Below, one piece after another: positions 1 to 8,962 of a stretch of DNA of 33,150 nt. The DNA comes from Sedimenticola thiotaurini (GTDB lineage Bacteria > Pseudomonadota > Gammaproteobacteria > Chromatiales > Chromatiaceae). The translations under genes and the position numbers were made by a program. The notes beneath the pieces were generated by a model. The model was given only the letters and a program-made list of their open reading frames with translations, did not search any database and had not been told where the DNA came from. Location of the stretch: the NCBI GenBank assembly GCA_011051715.1, contig DRKP01000129.1, positions 1 to 33,150 of the forward strand. The letters are read 5' to 3'. Positions within the stretch are counted from its first letter, which is position 1. The number at the start of each line of letters is the position of its first letter.

Positions 1-2345
1 ACGGGACGGCCTATGCGGCGGGTGCCACGGCGACGCTGCCGGGGATCGGCACGCTGACCATGGAGGCGGACGGCACCTACAGCTTCACGCCGGTGGCGGA
101 CTACAACGGATCGGTGCCGGCGGTGAGCTACGAGGTGAGTGACGGCCAGGGGGGTGTCGACAGCTCGACCCTGCAGCTGACGGTGACGGCGGTGAACGAC
201 GCGCCGGAGGCGGTGGCGGACCTGCCGCCCGTTGCGGTGACCGTTGGTGTCAAGGACGGTGTGGATCATGGCTGGGGCGATGTCACCCTCAGCGCGGACA
301 GCGGAATTACGGGGGTTGGTGCGCATGTCTCTTTCACCGGCAGTGGAGTGGGTGTGGTCAGTTCCTCCGATAACCGCATCAACCAGATCGAACATCGCGC
401 CGACGGAAGCAGTGAAAGCCTGACCGTCGATTTCGGTCACCCGGTGCAGAGTGCATCGTTCGGCTACAACAGGCTTTTCAACAGTGGAGCCGAGCAGGGA
501 CCCAAGGCGGAACAGGGGAAGTGGGTGGCCCTGCTCGGCGGTGTCGAGGTGGCAAGCGGTTCCTTCATCGCCGATGCCGGACAGATTGCGGGTACGGTGG
601 ATATCGATACGGGTGGGCTGGCCTTCGATGCAATCCGTTTCGAGGCCATGACCTATGCCGACGGCTCGACGCTTGCCAATGACAGCTCCGACTACATGGT
701 GCGCTGGGTGGAGGCCACCGGCAGTGACAGTCGGGTCACCACTGGCGAGAACAGTCCACTGACGATCGCCCCCTCCGTATTACTGGCCAACGACAGCGAC
801 CCCGATGGCGACGCCCTTGGTGTAACTTCGGTCGCTGCCACAGCGGCCACCCAGGGGAATGTGACCCTCGATGCGTCGGGCAACGTGATCTATGATCCGG
901 GAAGCGCCTTCGATCACCTGGCCTTTGGCGAGGTGGCGACGGACACCTTCAGCTACACCATATCGGATGGAAACGGTGGTACCGACACGGCGACCGTAAC
1001 CGTCACCATCGTGGGTGAGAATGACCCTCCGGTGGCGGTCGACGACATGATCCTGACCAATATCGTCGACGGTTCGTCTGTTCCGGTCCCTGGCGATGCC
1101 CTGCTGGCCAACGACAGTGACGTGGAGGGCGACCCTCTTTCCGTCACCTCGACTTCGAATCCGGTCGAGGGGGCGCTCTCAGGAAGCGATCCGGTGGAGT
1201 TCACACCGAACTACGGGTTCGGCACCAGCGCCACGACCCTGACCGAGGCAGACCTCTACAGTGGTACCGACAGCGAAGGCAATCCACTGAACAACGATGC
1301 TTCCTCCGCCATCGAGTTTGGACGCAATCTGTTCGGTATGCCCAGTACCCAACCCGATGCCAGCGGCTATATCGAGTCCGATCATGTTGCGGATCCGTCA
1401 CTGGCCAGCGCCCGTTTCATCGGCGAGATTCGTGATCTGGCCTCCACTACCGGAGTCAACGATCAGGACTGGATCAAGGTGAGCCTGAGGGCCGGCGAGA
1501 CCATCATCCTCGATATCGATTTCGGTGACGACGGCGACCGGAACGTGGGTACGGACGACAACGATGTCGATACCGAGATCGCCCTCTACGATGCCAATGG
1601 CACACGGCTTGCCTACAACGACGACTCTGCCCCGGGTGTCGGTGGTGATGGCTCGGTGAAGAGCGGTTACCATTCCCGCTCCCTGGACTCCTTCCTCAGC
1701 CACCAGGTCGACAGCGATGGCGACTACTATATCCGCGTAGGCGCCTATGACAATTCGGCCAACGGTGTCGAAGTGGACAACGGGAATTACCAGCTGTGGA
1801 TGTCGATTCAGGATCCGCAACTGGATTCGGGCAGTTTCGAATACAGTATCAGCGATGGCAACGGTGGTATGGATACCGCGGCTGCAACGATCGAGTTCGT
1901 CGATGCCGGCCAGGTGAACGGAACCGATGCCAACGAGATCCTGGTTGGGCATGACGGGGCGGGATCGATTCTCGATGGCGGGGCCGGCGACGATGTACTC
2001 ATCGGTGGAGATGCCGCTGATGTACTGACCGGCGGATCCGGTGCGGATGTGTTCGTGGTTCAGGACAATGGCTCCGCGGTCGACCGGATCACCGACTACA
2101 ATGCCGCCGAAGGAGACGTCCTGAACCTGGCCGATCTGCTCAGTGGAACCGGGGTCAGTGATCAGAGCATTGGTGACTACGTCAAGATCGATGCCAATGG
2201 AGATCTGATGCTCGATCCGACAGGGTCCGGCACCTTCTCGAACAATCCGGCCGACGCCATCAGTCATCTCGACGGTGTCGGGGCTGGTGACACCGTCACC
2301 TTGTTGATCGACGACCAGACGGCGGTCAATCTGACCATTGGCTGA
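1..2345 (+). CDS. C-terminal part of a large RTX/cadherin-like adhesin secreted by a type I system
   Basis: This is the 3' end of a gene that begins outside the window; the frame is open from base 3, so the ATG at 60 is only an internal methionine. The roughly 780 visible residues show one end of a cadherin/VCBS-like repeat (motif YEVSDGQGG, then VNDAP). Next comes an unassigned beta-rich module (about residues 75-235), a second cadherin-like repeat (LLANDSDPDGD, then SYTISDGNGG), and a third repeat whose middle is interrupted by a bacterial pre-peptidase C-terminal-like domain (DQDWIKVSLRAGE...YYIRVGAYD). RTX calcium-binding nonapeptides follow (LDGGAGDDVLIGG, LTGGSGADVF), with a type I secretion C-terminal region ending in VNLTIG. 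Such proteins are exported in one step, fold on calcium outside the cell and act in attachment or biofilm. The TolC-like gene downstream fits. The family is clear; the ligand is unknown. Confidence 0.88.
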   Translation, partial: GTAYAAGATATLPGIGTLTMEADGTYSFTPVADYNGSVPAVSYEVSDGQGGVDSSTLQLTVTAVNDAPEAVADLPPVAVTVGVKDGVDHGWGDVTLSADSGITGVGAHVSFTGSGVGVVSSSDNRINQIEHRADGSSESLTVDFGHPVQSASFGYNRLFNSGAEQGPKAEQGKWVALLGGVEVASGSFIADAGQIAGTVDIDTGGLAFDAIRFEAMTYADGSTLANDSSDYMVRWVEATGSDSRVTTGENSPLTIAPSVLLANDSDPDGDALGVTSVAATAATQGNVTLDASGNVIYDPGSAFDHLAFGEVATDTFSYTISDGNGGTDTATVTVTIVGENDPPVAVDDMILTNIVDGSSVPVPGDALLANDSDVEGDPLSVTSTSNPVEGALSGSDPVEFTPNYGFGTSATTLTEADLYSGTDSEGNPLNNDASSAIEFGRNLFGMPSTQPDASGYIESDHVADPSLASARFIGEIRDLASTTGVNDQDWIKVSLRAGETIILDIDFGDDGDRNVGTDDNDVDTEIALYDANGTRLAYNDDSAPGVGGDGSVKSGYHSRSLDSFLSHQVDSDGDYYIRVGAYDNSANGVEVDNGNYQLWMSIQDPQLDSGSFEYSISDGNGGMDTAAATIEFVDAGQVNGTDANEILVGHDGAGSILDGGAGDDVLIGGDAADVLTGGSGADVFVVQDNGSAVDRITDYNAAEGDVLNLADLLSGTGVSDQSIGDYVKIDANGDLMLDPTGSGTFSNNPADAISHLDGVGAGDTVTLLIDDQTAVNLTIG

Positions 2346-2358
2346 CCCGCTCCAGGTT

Positions 2359-2396
2359 CGCCCCCTGCATCGTCTGCCGACTGGTGTGAGGGGGCG
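2359..2396 (+). terminator. Hairpin just after the adhesin stop codon
   Basis: An 8-bp perfect inverted repeat (CGCCCCCT at 2359-2366 and AGGGGGCG at 2389-2396) surrounds a 22-base loop and starts 14 bases after the stop codon. There is no T-run after it, so it is a weak candidate for intrinsic termination and may only protect the 3' end. Confidence 0.3.
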
Positions 2397-2461
2397 TTCA
2401 CGTCACCCCGGCCCGATCCGAATCCGGCCGCTGTCCGGGCGGCGTCGGCAACGGTGCCCCG

Positions 2462-2492
2462 GACCCTGCGTGACGGGAATCACCGCAGGGTC
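2462..2492 (+). terminator. Strong GC-rich hairpin between the adhesin and TolC-like genes
   Basis: GACCCTGCG (2462-2470) pairs perfectly with CGCAGGGTC (2484-2492). The stem can be lengthened inward by TGA/TCA with one bulged base, leaving a very small loop. It lies about 120 bases after the adhesin stop and about 100 bases before the next gene. No U-tract follows, so it could be a terminator of unusual form or an RNA-processing structure. Confidence 0.35.
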
Positions 2493-2589
2493 ACCCCGAG
2501 GTGTGCCCGGTTCTCATTCGGGTGGTACTATCGGCACCGGCGCCTGCATGCCGAAGACAGCGGCGGGCATTGCAGGTTGATTCTGGACG

Positions 2590-4047
2590 ATGGAACAGAT
2601 GGAAAAACCGGTACCCGAAATGGTTAAGAAATTGATCCTGTTCGCCTGTCTCTTCGGTGCCATGGAGACGGCCACCGCGCTCACCCTGAAGCAGGCGGTT
2701 CAGCATGCCCTGCGTACCAATCCCGAGATCCTGGCCCAGCGCAGCGAGTATCTGGCACGACAGCAGGAACTGGAGCAGGCACGGGCAGGCTATCTGCCCA
2801 GTGTCGACGTGACTGCCGGTATCGGCTTCGAACGCTCGGACAACAATGCCACCCGCCTGCTGGGCTACGACAACCGGGACCTGACCAGGAAGGAGGCCGG
2901 CATCGGGCTGAACCAGATGCTGTTCGACGGCTTTGCGGTGAAGAGCGAGGTTGAGCGGCAGCAGGCACGGATCGACTCTCAGCGGTATGCCCTGGGAGGT
3001 ACCGCGGAAAACACGGGGCTCGATGCGGTGAATGCCTACCTGAGGGTGCTCAGGGAGCAGGATCTGGTCAAGCTGTCGGAGCAGAACCTGAAGGTGCACG
3101 ACCGCATCTTCGATCAGATCCAGCTGCGCATACAGGCCGGAGTCGGCAAGAGATCGGATCTCGAGCAGATCAGGGGGAGACGCGCTTCGGCCGCCAGCAA
3201 TCTGTTGGCAGACCAGGCCAATCTGCAGGACGCGGAATCCAGCTTCCTGTCCGTGGTCGGTGATCTTCCCCGCGACCTGGAGGCGGCGGAACCGGTCGCC
3301 GATGGGCTGCCAACCAGCCTCCGGCAGGCGATCGAATTGGCGGTCGGGAATCATCCGACCCTGTTGTCCGCAAAAGCCGACGTGGAGGCGGCCAAGGCCC
3401 AGGATCGGGCGGCCCGGCACGGTTTCTATCCCAAGTTCAATCTCGAGGTTGGTGGTACCTGGAACGACGATATCGATGGCATCACCGGTCGCAACGACGA
3501 TCTCACGGCAATGGTGAGAATGCGCTACAACCTCTATGCCGGTGGCCGGGATCAGGCACGTACCCGCCAGACCACCGAACTGATCAACCAGGCCAGGGAT
3601 ATCCGTGACCGCACCCACCGTCAGGTGGTGGAGAGCATGCGCCTGGCCTGGGCCGCCTACGAGGTGACCCGCGACCAGGCGGCCTACCAGCTCCAGCACA
3701 TCGCCGCCAGCGAAAAGACCCGTGACGCCTACGTCAAGCAGTTCACCCTCGGTCAGCGCACCCTGCTCGATGTCCTGAACATGGAGAACGAACTCTACCA
3801 GGCACGGCGGGATTACGCCTCCACACGCTATGATCATATCCTGGCGCAGTACCGCATTCTGGTCGCCATGGGCGGCCTGGAACGCTATTTTTCGGTCGAT
3901 CCGATCACCGCTGTGGCAGAACGCGGGGAAGCGGCCGAGGCGTTTGAGGACGTCGCCACGGGCAGCGCCGTGGGCGACCGGATCATGCCGCTGCGGGAAC
4001 AACTCAACCGGCAGGCGCCGGCGAGTGGAGGCGGTACCGGCAATTGA
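2590..4047 (+). CDS. TolC/LapE-family outer-membrane efflux channel for type I secretion
   Basis: This 485-residue protein has the two-fold repeat of the TolC (outer-membrane efflux protein) family. Each half starts with a helix of the type LTLKQAVQHALRTNPEI (about residue 31) or LRQAIELAVGNHPTL (about residue 245), followed by long coiled-coil helices and short beta segments (VDVTAGIGFERSD, FNLEVGGTWNDD). The ending NMENELYQARRDYASTRYD and a conserved YRILVAMGGL are typical of type I secretion channels related to LapE/AggA. A signal peptide is seen from MVKKLIL to TATA, which suggests that the ATG at 2620 could be the true start; neither ATG has a good ribosome site. It would form the trimeric outer-membrane duct. 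Its position after a type I adhesin suggests that the adhesin is its cargo. The ABC exporter and adaptor are not in the window. Confidence 0.87.
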   Translation: MEQMEKPVPEMVKKLILFACLFGAMETATALTLKQAVQHALRTNPEILAQRSEYLARQQELEQARAGYLPSVDVTAGIGFERSDNNATRLLGYDNRDLTRKEAGIGLNQMLFDGFAVKSEVERQQARIDSQRYALGGTAENTGLDAVNAYLRVLREQDLVKLSEQNLKVHDRIFDQIQLRIQAGVGKRSDLEQIRGRRASAASNLLADQANLQDAESSFLSVVGDLPRDLEAAEPVADGLPTSLRQAIELAVGNHPTLLSAKADVEAAKAQDRAARHGFYPKFNLEVGGTWNDDIDGITGRNDDLTAMVRMRYNLYAGGRDQARTRQTTELINQARDIRDRTHRQVVESMRLAWAAYEVTRDQAAYQLQHIAASEKTRDAYVKQFTLGQRTLLDVLNMENELYQARRDYASTRYDHILAQYRILVAMGGLERYFSVDPITAVAERGEAAEAFEDVATGSAVGDRIMPLREQLNRQAPASGGGTGN

Positions 4048-4067
4048 AGCCATGGCCAGTGATGGCT
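4048..4067 (+). other. Small hairpin directly after the TolC-like stop codon
   Basis: AGCCAT (4048-4053) and ATGGCT (4062-4067) form a 6-bp stem with an 8-base loop starting on the base after the stop. No T-run follows. The rest of the 128-base gap before relA shows no clear promoter. Confidence 0.2.
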
Positions 4068-4175
4068 GTCCGGCAGATCGATCCACCGACCCGTTACCCA
4101 GGCTCTTGATTCATTTCAGCGGTCCCCCGGTGTCACGGCGGGCACCGCCAGCGCCCCTGTTGTTGAAATCGAACC

Positions 4176-6383
4176 ATGGTCAGTACCACCAATCACATAC
4201 CCGAGGGTGAAGCGGCCGGTGCGGAGGCGGTGGAGACCTGGCTGCGGGCACTGGGCGGGGTGCTCGACGAAGAGTCGAGGAGCAGTCTCCGGCGGGCCTG
4301 CTTCCTGCTGCTGGAGTCGTCGGCGACAGCGCAGGCGCCGACCAGCGTCGCCCTGAAGCATGCCATCGCCGTGGCCGATATCCTGGCCCGCCTGGGACTG
4401 GATCCGGAGACGATGACGGCGGCGGTTCTGCACATCGGCCGGGACGAGACCGGACTCGCCCCAGGGCTGATCGGGGAGCGCTTCGGCCCCGTGGTGAAGC
4501 GGATGGTCGACGACCTGGAGCGCCTCGGCGAGGTGTCGGCGGTCGGCAGCGGGGGTCCGCAGGAGAGCGGGGAGGAGCATATCGAGAACCTGCGGCGGAT
4601 GATGCTCGGCATCGCCGAGGATATCCGCGTGGTGCTGATCGTGCTGGCGGAGCGACTGCACGAGATGCGCATGCTGAAGCAGCGCCCGGCGGCGGTTCAG
4701 CGGCTGGTGGCGCAGGAGACCCGGGAGATCCACGCACCGCTGGCCAACCGGCTTGGTATCTGGCAGATCAAGTGGGAGCTGGAGGATCTCTGCCTGCGCT
4801 ATCTGCACCCCGACGACTACCGCCGGATCGCCAGTCGCCTGGACGGCCGCCGCGCCGACCGCGAGGCCTTCATCGCCTCGATCATCACGCTGCTGCAGGA
4901 GAAGTTCGCCGAGGCCGGGATCGAGGCCGAGATCAGCGGGCGGCCGAAACACATCTACAGTATCTGGCGCAAGATGCAGCGCAAGGGGGTGGACTTCGAC
5001 CAGATCTTCGACCTGCGCGCGCTGCGGGTGCTGGTCGACAGCGTCGCCGACTGCTACGCGGTGCTGGGCATCGTCCATGGCACCTGGCGCCACATCCCGG
5101 GGGAGTTCGACGACTACATCGCCACCCCCAAGCCCAACATGTACCGCTCCATCCATACCGCGGTGATCGGCCCCGACGAGCGGCCGCTGGAGATCCAGAT
5201 CCGCACCCGCGAGATGCACCAGCACGCCGAACTCGGCGTGGCCGCCCACTGGCGTTACAAGGAATCGGGGCGGGACGATCCCGAGTTCGAGCGCCGCATC
5301 GCCCTGATGCGCAACTGGCTGGAGAGGAAGGACGACAGCGGAGAGGATGGGGACGCCGGGATCCTCAAGGCCGGATTCGAGTCCGGCAACATCTATGTGC
5401 TGACCCCCCAGGGGCGGGTCATCGAACTGCCCCGGGGCAGTACCCCGGTGGACTTTGCCTACGCCATCCACTCCGACGTCGGGCATCACTGCCGCGGTGC
5501 CAAGGTGGACGGTCGTATCGTGCCCCTGAGCCAGCCATTGGAGAGTGGCCAGACGGTGGAGATACTGACCGTCCGTGAAGGCGGGCCGAGCCGTGACTGG
5601 CTCAGCCCCCATCTCGGATACATCCACACCAGCAGGGCCCGCAACCGCATTCGTCACTGGTTCAAGCAGCAGGACTACTCCCAGCACCTGGAGGCGGGGC
5701 GGGCGGCCCTGGAGCGGGAGATCGAGCGTCTGGGCGTGGCGCGGCCGGACCTGGAACAGGTCGCCGCCCACTTCAATTTCAGGAAAGCGGACGATCTTCT
5801 GGCAGCGGTCGGGCGGGGCGAGGTGTCGCCGGTCCAGGTGGCGGGGATGGGCGGCAGGCCGGAGACGGAGCCGCCGGGAGAGCATCGGCCGGCACCACGA
5901 CGGCCCCGCCGTCGTGCCCCGGTCAAGGGTGCGGGAGAGGTGATCGTCGAGGGTGAGGAGGCCCTGCTCACCAACATCGCGCGCTGTTGCAAGCCGGTGC
6001 CCTACGACGGGATCATCGGCTTCATCACCCGTGGCCGCGGGGTGACGGTACACCGGCGGGACTGCCCGGTGATCAGGGGGCTGAAGGAGAAGGACCGGGG
6101 GCGGCTTGTGTCGGTGGAGTGGGCGGAGCAGCCGTCCGACGCCACCTACCCGGTGGACATCCAGGTTCTGGCCGGGGATCGCAAGGGCCTGCTGCGCGAC
6201 GTCTCCGCCATCCTCACCAACGAGGAGGTGGACGTGCTCAGCGTCGCCACCCGTTCGGACCGGAAGCGGGACCAGGCCAGCATGCGCTTCACCATCGAGA
6301 TCAGCGACATGCGCCAGCTCAGCCGGATCCTGGACAAGGTGGCGCAGCTGCCGGATGTGATCCAGGTGCGGCGCCAGGTCTGA
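4176..6383 (+). CDS. relA: GTP pyrophosphokinase RelA, (p)ppGpp synthetase
   Basis: The 735-residue product makes the alarmone pppGpp from GTP and ATP when uncharged tRNA reaches the ribosome. Domain order is a pseudo-hydrolase region (about 50-170), synthetase (about 240-365), TGS (about 404-466), a Cys/His zinc-finger-like region (CC at 604-605, H626, C630) and a C-terminal ACT domain (about 660-735). The metal-binding HD pair of a working hydrolase reads HI at 86-87, so hydrolysis should be lost. The synthetase carries EFDD at 310-313, the acidic signature of RelA, where bifunctional SpoT enzymes have an RxKD motif. Length is close to the E. coli enzyme (744). The start lacks a strong ribosome site. 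A SpoT should exist elsewhere in the genome to remove ppGpp. Confidence 0.93.
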   Translation: MVSTTNHIPEGEAAGAEAVETWLRALGGVLDEESRSSLRRACFLLLESSATAQAPTSVALKHAIAVADILARLGLDPETMTAAVLHIGRDETGLAPGLIGERFGPVVKRMVDDLERLGEVSAVGSGGPQESGEEHIENLRRMMLGIAEDIRVVLIVLAERLHEMRMLKQRPAAVQRLVAQETREIHAPLANRLGIWQIKWELEDLCLRYLHPDDYRRIASRLDGRRADREAFIASIITLLQEKFAEAGIEAEISGRPKHIYSIWRKMQRKGVDFDQIFDLRALRVLVDSVADCYAVLGIVHGTWRHIPGEFDDYIATPKPNMYRSIHTAVIGPDERPLEIQIRTREMHQHAELGVAAHWRYKESGRDDPEFERRIALMRNWLERKDDSGEDGDAGILKAGFESGNIYVLTPQGRVIELPRGSTPVDFAYAIHSDVGHHCRGAKVDGRIVPLSQPLESGQTVEILTVREGGPSRDWLSPHLGYIHTSRARNRIRHWFKQQDYSQHLEAGRAALEREIERLGVARPDLEQVAAHFNFRKADDLLAAVGRGEVSPVQVAGMGGRPETEPPGEHRPAPRRPRRRAPVKGAGEVIVEGEEALLTNIARCCKPVPYDGIIGFITRGRGVTVHRRDCPVIRGLKEKDRGRLVSVEWAEQPSDATYPVDIQVLAGDRKGLLRDVSAILTNEEVDVLSVATRSDRKRDQASMRFTIEISDMRQLSRILDKVAQLPDVIQVRRQV

Positions 6384-6399
6384 ACCGGTGCAGAAACCA

Positions 6400-6429
6400 T
6401 TGCCTGAGTCCATCCCGGCAAGGTAAACT
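6400..6429 (+). promoter_or_regulatory. Candidate sigma-70 promoter upstream of ndk
   Basis: TTGCCT (6400-6405) and TAAACT (6424-6429) are spaced by 18 bases, each 4 of 6 to consensus. This would start transcription about 205 bases before ndk, giving a long leader that contains the hairpin at 6453-6483. It is the only reasonable promoter-like pair seen in the 260-base gap after relA. Confidence 0.35.
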
Positions 6430-6452
6430 AAGCCACGGTTTTTTAATGGAAA

Positions 6453-6483
6453 CCTGAAGCCGGATGGTTTTTCGGCGTTCAGG
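6453..6483 (+). other. Hairpin in the ndk leader region
   Basis: CCTGAAGCCG (6453-6462) pairs with CGGC-G-TTCAGG (6473-6483), giving ten base pairs with a single bulged G. The loop contains a short T-run. It could end the relA transcript or shape the ndk leader. Nothing else was recognised between 6484 and 6643. Confidence 0.3.
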
Positions 6484-6643
6484 ACGGAAGCGGCGGTCAC
6501 GGCATACCCGCCTCCCGGCTGGCGCGGCCCCGGGACCGGATCGGGTCCTGTGGCGCGACCGGCCCTTCACACCACACCACGTCCATTGTGCGGCATCGGT
6601 TGCGCAAGGTCTTTTTATTGTTTGAACAACCTGGAGTTTTTTG

Positions 6644-7072
6644 ATGGCCATCGAACGTACCCTCTCTATCATCAAGCCCGACGCCGTGGCAAAGAACGTG
6701 ATCGGCAGGATCTATACCCGCTTCGAGGATGCTGGCCTGCGCATCGTCGCCGCCCGCATGCTGCACCTGACCCGCGAGCAGGCCGGCGAGTTCTACGCCG
6801 TGCACAGGGAGCGCCCCTTCTACAATGACCTGGTCGACTTCATGACCTCCGGTCCGGTGATGGTGCAGGTGCTCGAGGGGGAGAATGCCATCGCCAGGAA
6901 CCGTGAAGTGATGGGGGCCACCAATCCGAAGGAGGCCGCCCCGGGCACCATCCGCGCCGATTTCGCCGAGACCGTGGACGAGAACGCGGTGCATGGTTCC
7001 GACGCACCGGAGACCGCCGCCGTCGAGATCGCCTTCTTCTTCCCGGAAGGCGTCTGCGAGCGCACCCGCTGA
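6644..7072 (+). CDS. ndk: Nucleoside diphosphate kinase
   Basis: This 142-residue cytosolic enzyme moves the gamma phosphate from ATP to other nucleoside diphosphates through a phospho-histidine. The active-site signature NAVHGSD is present with the histidine at residue 117, the same number as in E. coli, and the start [15 protein letters not shown] is typical. The ATG at 6644 has GGAG seven bases upstream; an in-frame TTG one codon earlier is ignored. It opens the block ndk-rlmN-pilW-rodZ-hisS, with rlmN beginning only seven bases after its stop. Confidence 0.97.
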   Translation: MAIERTLSIIKPDAVAKNVIGRIYTRFEDAGLRIVAARMLHLTREQAGEFYAVHRERPFYNDLVDFMTSGPVMVQVLEGENAIARNREVMGATNPKEAAPGTIRADFAETVDENAVHGSDAPETAAVEIAFFFPEGVCERTR

Positions 7073-7079
7073 GGCGACC

Positions 7080-8171
7080 TTGGGCACGGAACGGAAGATC
7101 AATCTGCTGGACCTGGATCGCCGGGCCATGGAGGCCCTGTTCCAGGATCTGGGCGCCAAGCCGTTCCACGGCCGCAATGTCCTGAAATGGATCCACAAGC
7201 ATGGCGTCACCGATTTCGATGCCATGACCGACCTGTCCAAGCGGCTGCGTCAGCGGCTGGCCGGGGTGGCCGAGGTCCGGGTGCCGGAGATCGTCTTCGA
7301 CCAGCCCTCCCGGGACGGCACCCACAAGTGGGTGCTGGAGCTGGAGTGCGGCAACCGCATCGAGACGGTGTACATCCCGGACGGGGAGCGGGCCACCCTC
7401 TGCGTCTCCTCCCAGGTGGGATGTTCCCTCGACTGCAGCTTCTGCTCCACCGCCCGGCAGGGTTACAACCGCAACCTGTCGGTGGGCGAGATCATCGGCC
7501 AGTTGTGGGTGGCGGCGCGGCAGCAGGGCAAGCCGGTGACCAACGTGGTGATGATGGGCATGGGCGAGCCGCTGGCCAATTTCGATGCCGTGGTCAGCGC
7601 CATGGACATCATGCAGGACGATCTCGCCTACATGCTGTCGAAATACCGCGTCACCCTCAGCACCTCGGGCATCGTGCCAGCGCTGCGGCGGCTGCGGGAG
7701 GTCAGCGACGTGAGCCTGGCGGTCTCCCTGCACGCCCCCAACGACGAGCTGCGCGACCGGCTGGTGCCGGTCAACCGCAGGTATCCGCTGGCGGAGCTGA
7801 TACCGGCATGCCGTGACTTCATCGCCGGCGACAAGAGGCGCAAGGTCACCTGGGAGTACGTCATGCTGGATGGGGTCAATGACAGCGATCGTCATGCCCG
7901 GGAGCTGATCCGGCTGCTGGAGGGGACGCCGTCCAAGCTCAACCTGATCCCCTTTAACCCGTTTCCCGGGACCGACTACCGTTGCTCGCCGCCGGAGCGG
8001 ATCGAGGCCTTCCGGCAGCGTCTGCTGCGGTCGGGTCTCATCGCCATCACCCGCAAGACCCGGGGGGACGACATCGACGCCGCCTGTGGCCAGCTGGTGG
8101 GAAGGGTGCAGAACCGGCGCCGTCGGCTGCCCGGACAGGTCGTGACCATCGAAAGGAGCGCAACGCCATGA
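7080..8171 (+). CDS. rlmN: Dual-specificity 23S rRNA/tRNA adenine-C2 methyltransferase
   Basis: RlmN is a radical-SAM enzyme that methylates A2503 of 23S rRNA and A37 of some tRNAs. The CxxxCxxC cluster motif is C115, C119 and C122. The two cysteines of the methyl-transfer mechanism correspond to C108 and C336, matching C118 and C355 of E. coli with a steady offset at the N-terminal site. The proposed start is the TTG at 7080, because GAGG sits five bases upstream and the family sequence KINLLDLDR begins right after. A longer in-frame GTG start at 6993 lies inside ndk and adds an unlikely Pro/Ser-rich tail. The gene ends in an ATGA overlap with pilW. Length is 363 residues. Confidence 0.95.
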   Translation: MGTERKINLLDLDRRAMEALFQDLGAKPFHGRNVLKWIHKHGVTDFDAMTDLSKRLRQRLAGVAEVRVPEIVFDQPSRDGTHKWVLELECGNRIETVYIPDGERATLCVSSQVGCSLDCSFCSTARQGYNRNLSVGEIIGQLWVAARQQGKPVTNVVMMGMGEPLANFDAVVSAMDIMQDDLAYMLSKYRVTLSTSGIVPALRRLREVSDVSLAVSLHAPNDELRDRLVPVNRRYPLAELIPACRDFIAGDKRRKVTWEYVMLDGVNDSDRHARELIRLLEGTPSKLNLIPFNPFPGTDYRCSPPERIEAFRQRLLRSGLIAITRKTRGDDIDAACGQLVGRVQNRRRRLPGQVVTIERSATP

Positions 8172-8962
8172 GACTCGCCAGACTGACCGGCCTGCCGGGT
8201 ATCGTCCTGCTGCTGTTGGCCCTGGGTGGTTGTGCCACCACCGGCTCCAACCTGGAGGACAACACCGGTGAGCTGGGCAAGAGCGAGCAGGAGCGCACCG
8301 GTGCCGGCGACATCTATGTCAAGCTGGCGGTCGCCTATCTGCGCTCCGGCAAGCTGGACGTGGCCCTGCAGCAGGCGAAGAAGGCGGTGAAGATGGATCC
8401 CGGCAACGGTGACGCCCTCAACGTCCTGGCCCTGATCTACGAACGGCTGGGCGAGGACGGGCTGGCGGAGCGCTACTTCCAGCGCGGTGTCGCGGCTGAG
8501 CCCCACAACTCCTTCCTGCGCAATGCCTTTGGCGCCTTCCTGTGCAAGCAGGGGCGCTACCGCGAGGCGATTCCCCAGTTCGATGCGGCGCTGAAGAATC
8601 CGCTCTACCCGACCCCCGAGGTGGCGCAGGCCAATGCCGGCATCTGTTACGCCAAGATGGGCGATGCCGGTCAGGCCGAGACCTATCTGCGGGCGGCCCT
8701 GAGAAAGAACCCGCGACTGGCGCCGGCGCTGCTGGAGATGGCCAAGGTGAGCCTGGCCAAGGGTGACTATCTCTCGGCCCGGGGGTATCTGCAGCGTTAC
8801 GATGCGGTGGCGCAGCACACCGCCGAATCCCTCTGGCTGGGGGTCCAGATCGAACGCCGGATGGGCGACAAGGATGCGCTGGCCAGTTACGCCCTGCAGT
8901 TGAGAAACAAGTTTCCGGACTCACCGGAGGCCGGACTTCTGAGAGCATCGGAACAGCAATGA
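8168..8962 (+). CDS. pilW: Type IV pilus biogenesis/stability lipoprotein PilW (PilF)
   Basis: The 264-residue product is a lipoprotein made of tetratricopeptide repeats that helps the PilQ secretin assemble in the outer membrane. A lipobox (LALGGC, Cys22) follows a hydrophobic signal. TPR helices run from about residue 45 to 250 (for example [20 protein letters not shown], then [15 protein letters not shown]). The chosen ATG overlaps the rlmN stop and has AAGGAG ten bases upstream; longer in-frame starts would lie inside rlmN and destroy the signal peptide. Its place between rlmN and rodZ is the usual one in gammaproteobacteria. It implies that type IV pilus genes exist elsewhere. Confidence 0.93.
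   Translation: MRLARLTGLPGIVLLLLALGGCATTGSNLEDNTGELGKSEQERTGAGDIYVKLAVAYLRSGKLDVALQQAKKAVKMDPGNGDALNVLALIYERLGEDGLAERYFQRGVAAEPHNSFLRNAFGAFLCKQGRYREAIPQFDAALKNPLYPTPEVAQANAGICYAKMGDAGQAETYLRAALRKNPRLAPALLEMAKVSLAKGDYLSARGYLQRYDAVAQHTAESLWLGVQIERRMGDKDALASYALQLRNKFPDSPEAGLLRASEQQ

Noticed and set aside
4116-6500. A 794-residue open frame on the minus strand opposite relA
   Set aside because: relA has full domain order and motifs on the plus strand; the opposite frame is open only because of the GC bias at codon third positions and shows no recognisable domain. The same applies to the long minus-strand frames opposite the TolC-like gene, der, hisS, guaA and the DUF1254 genes.
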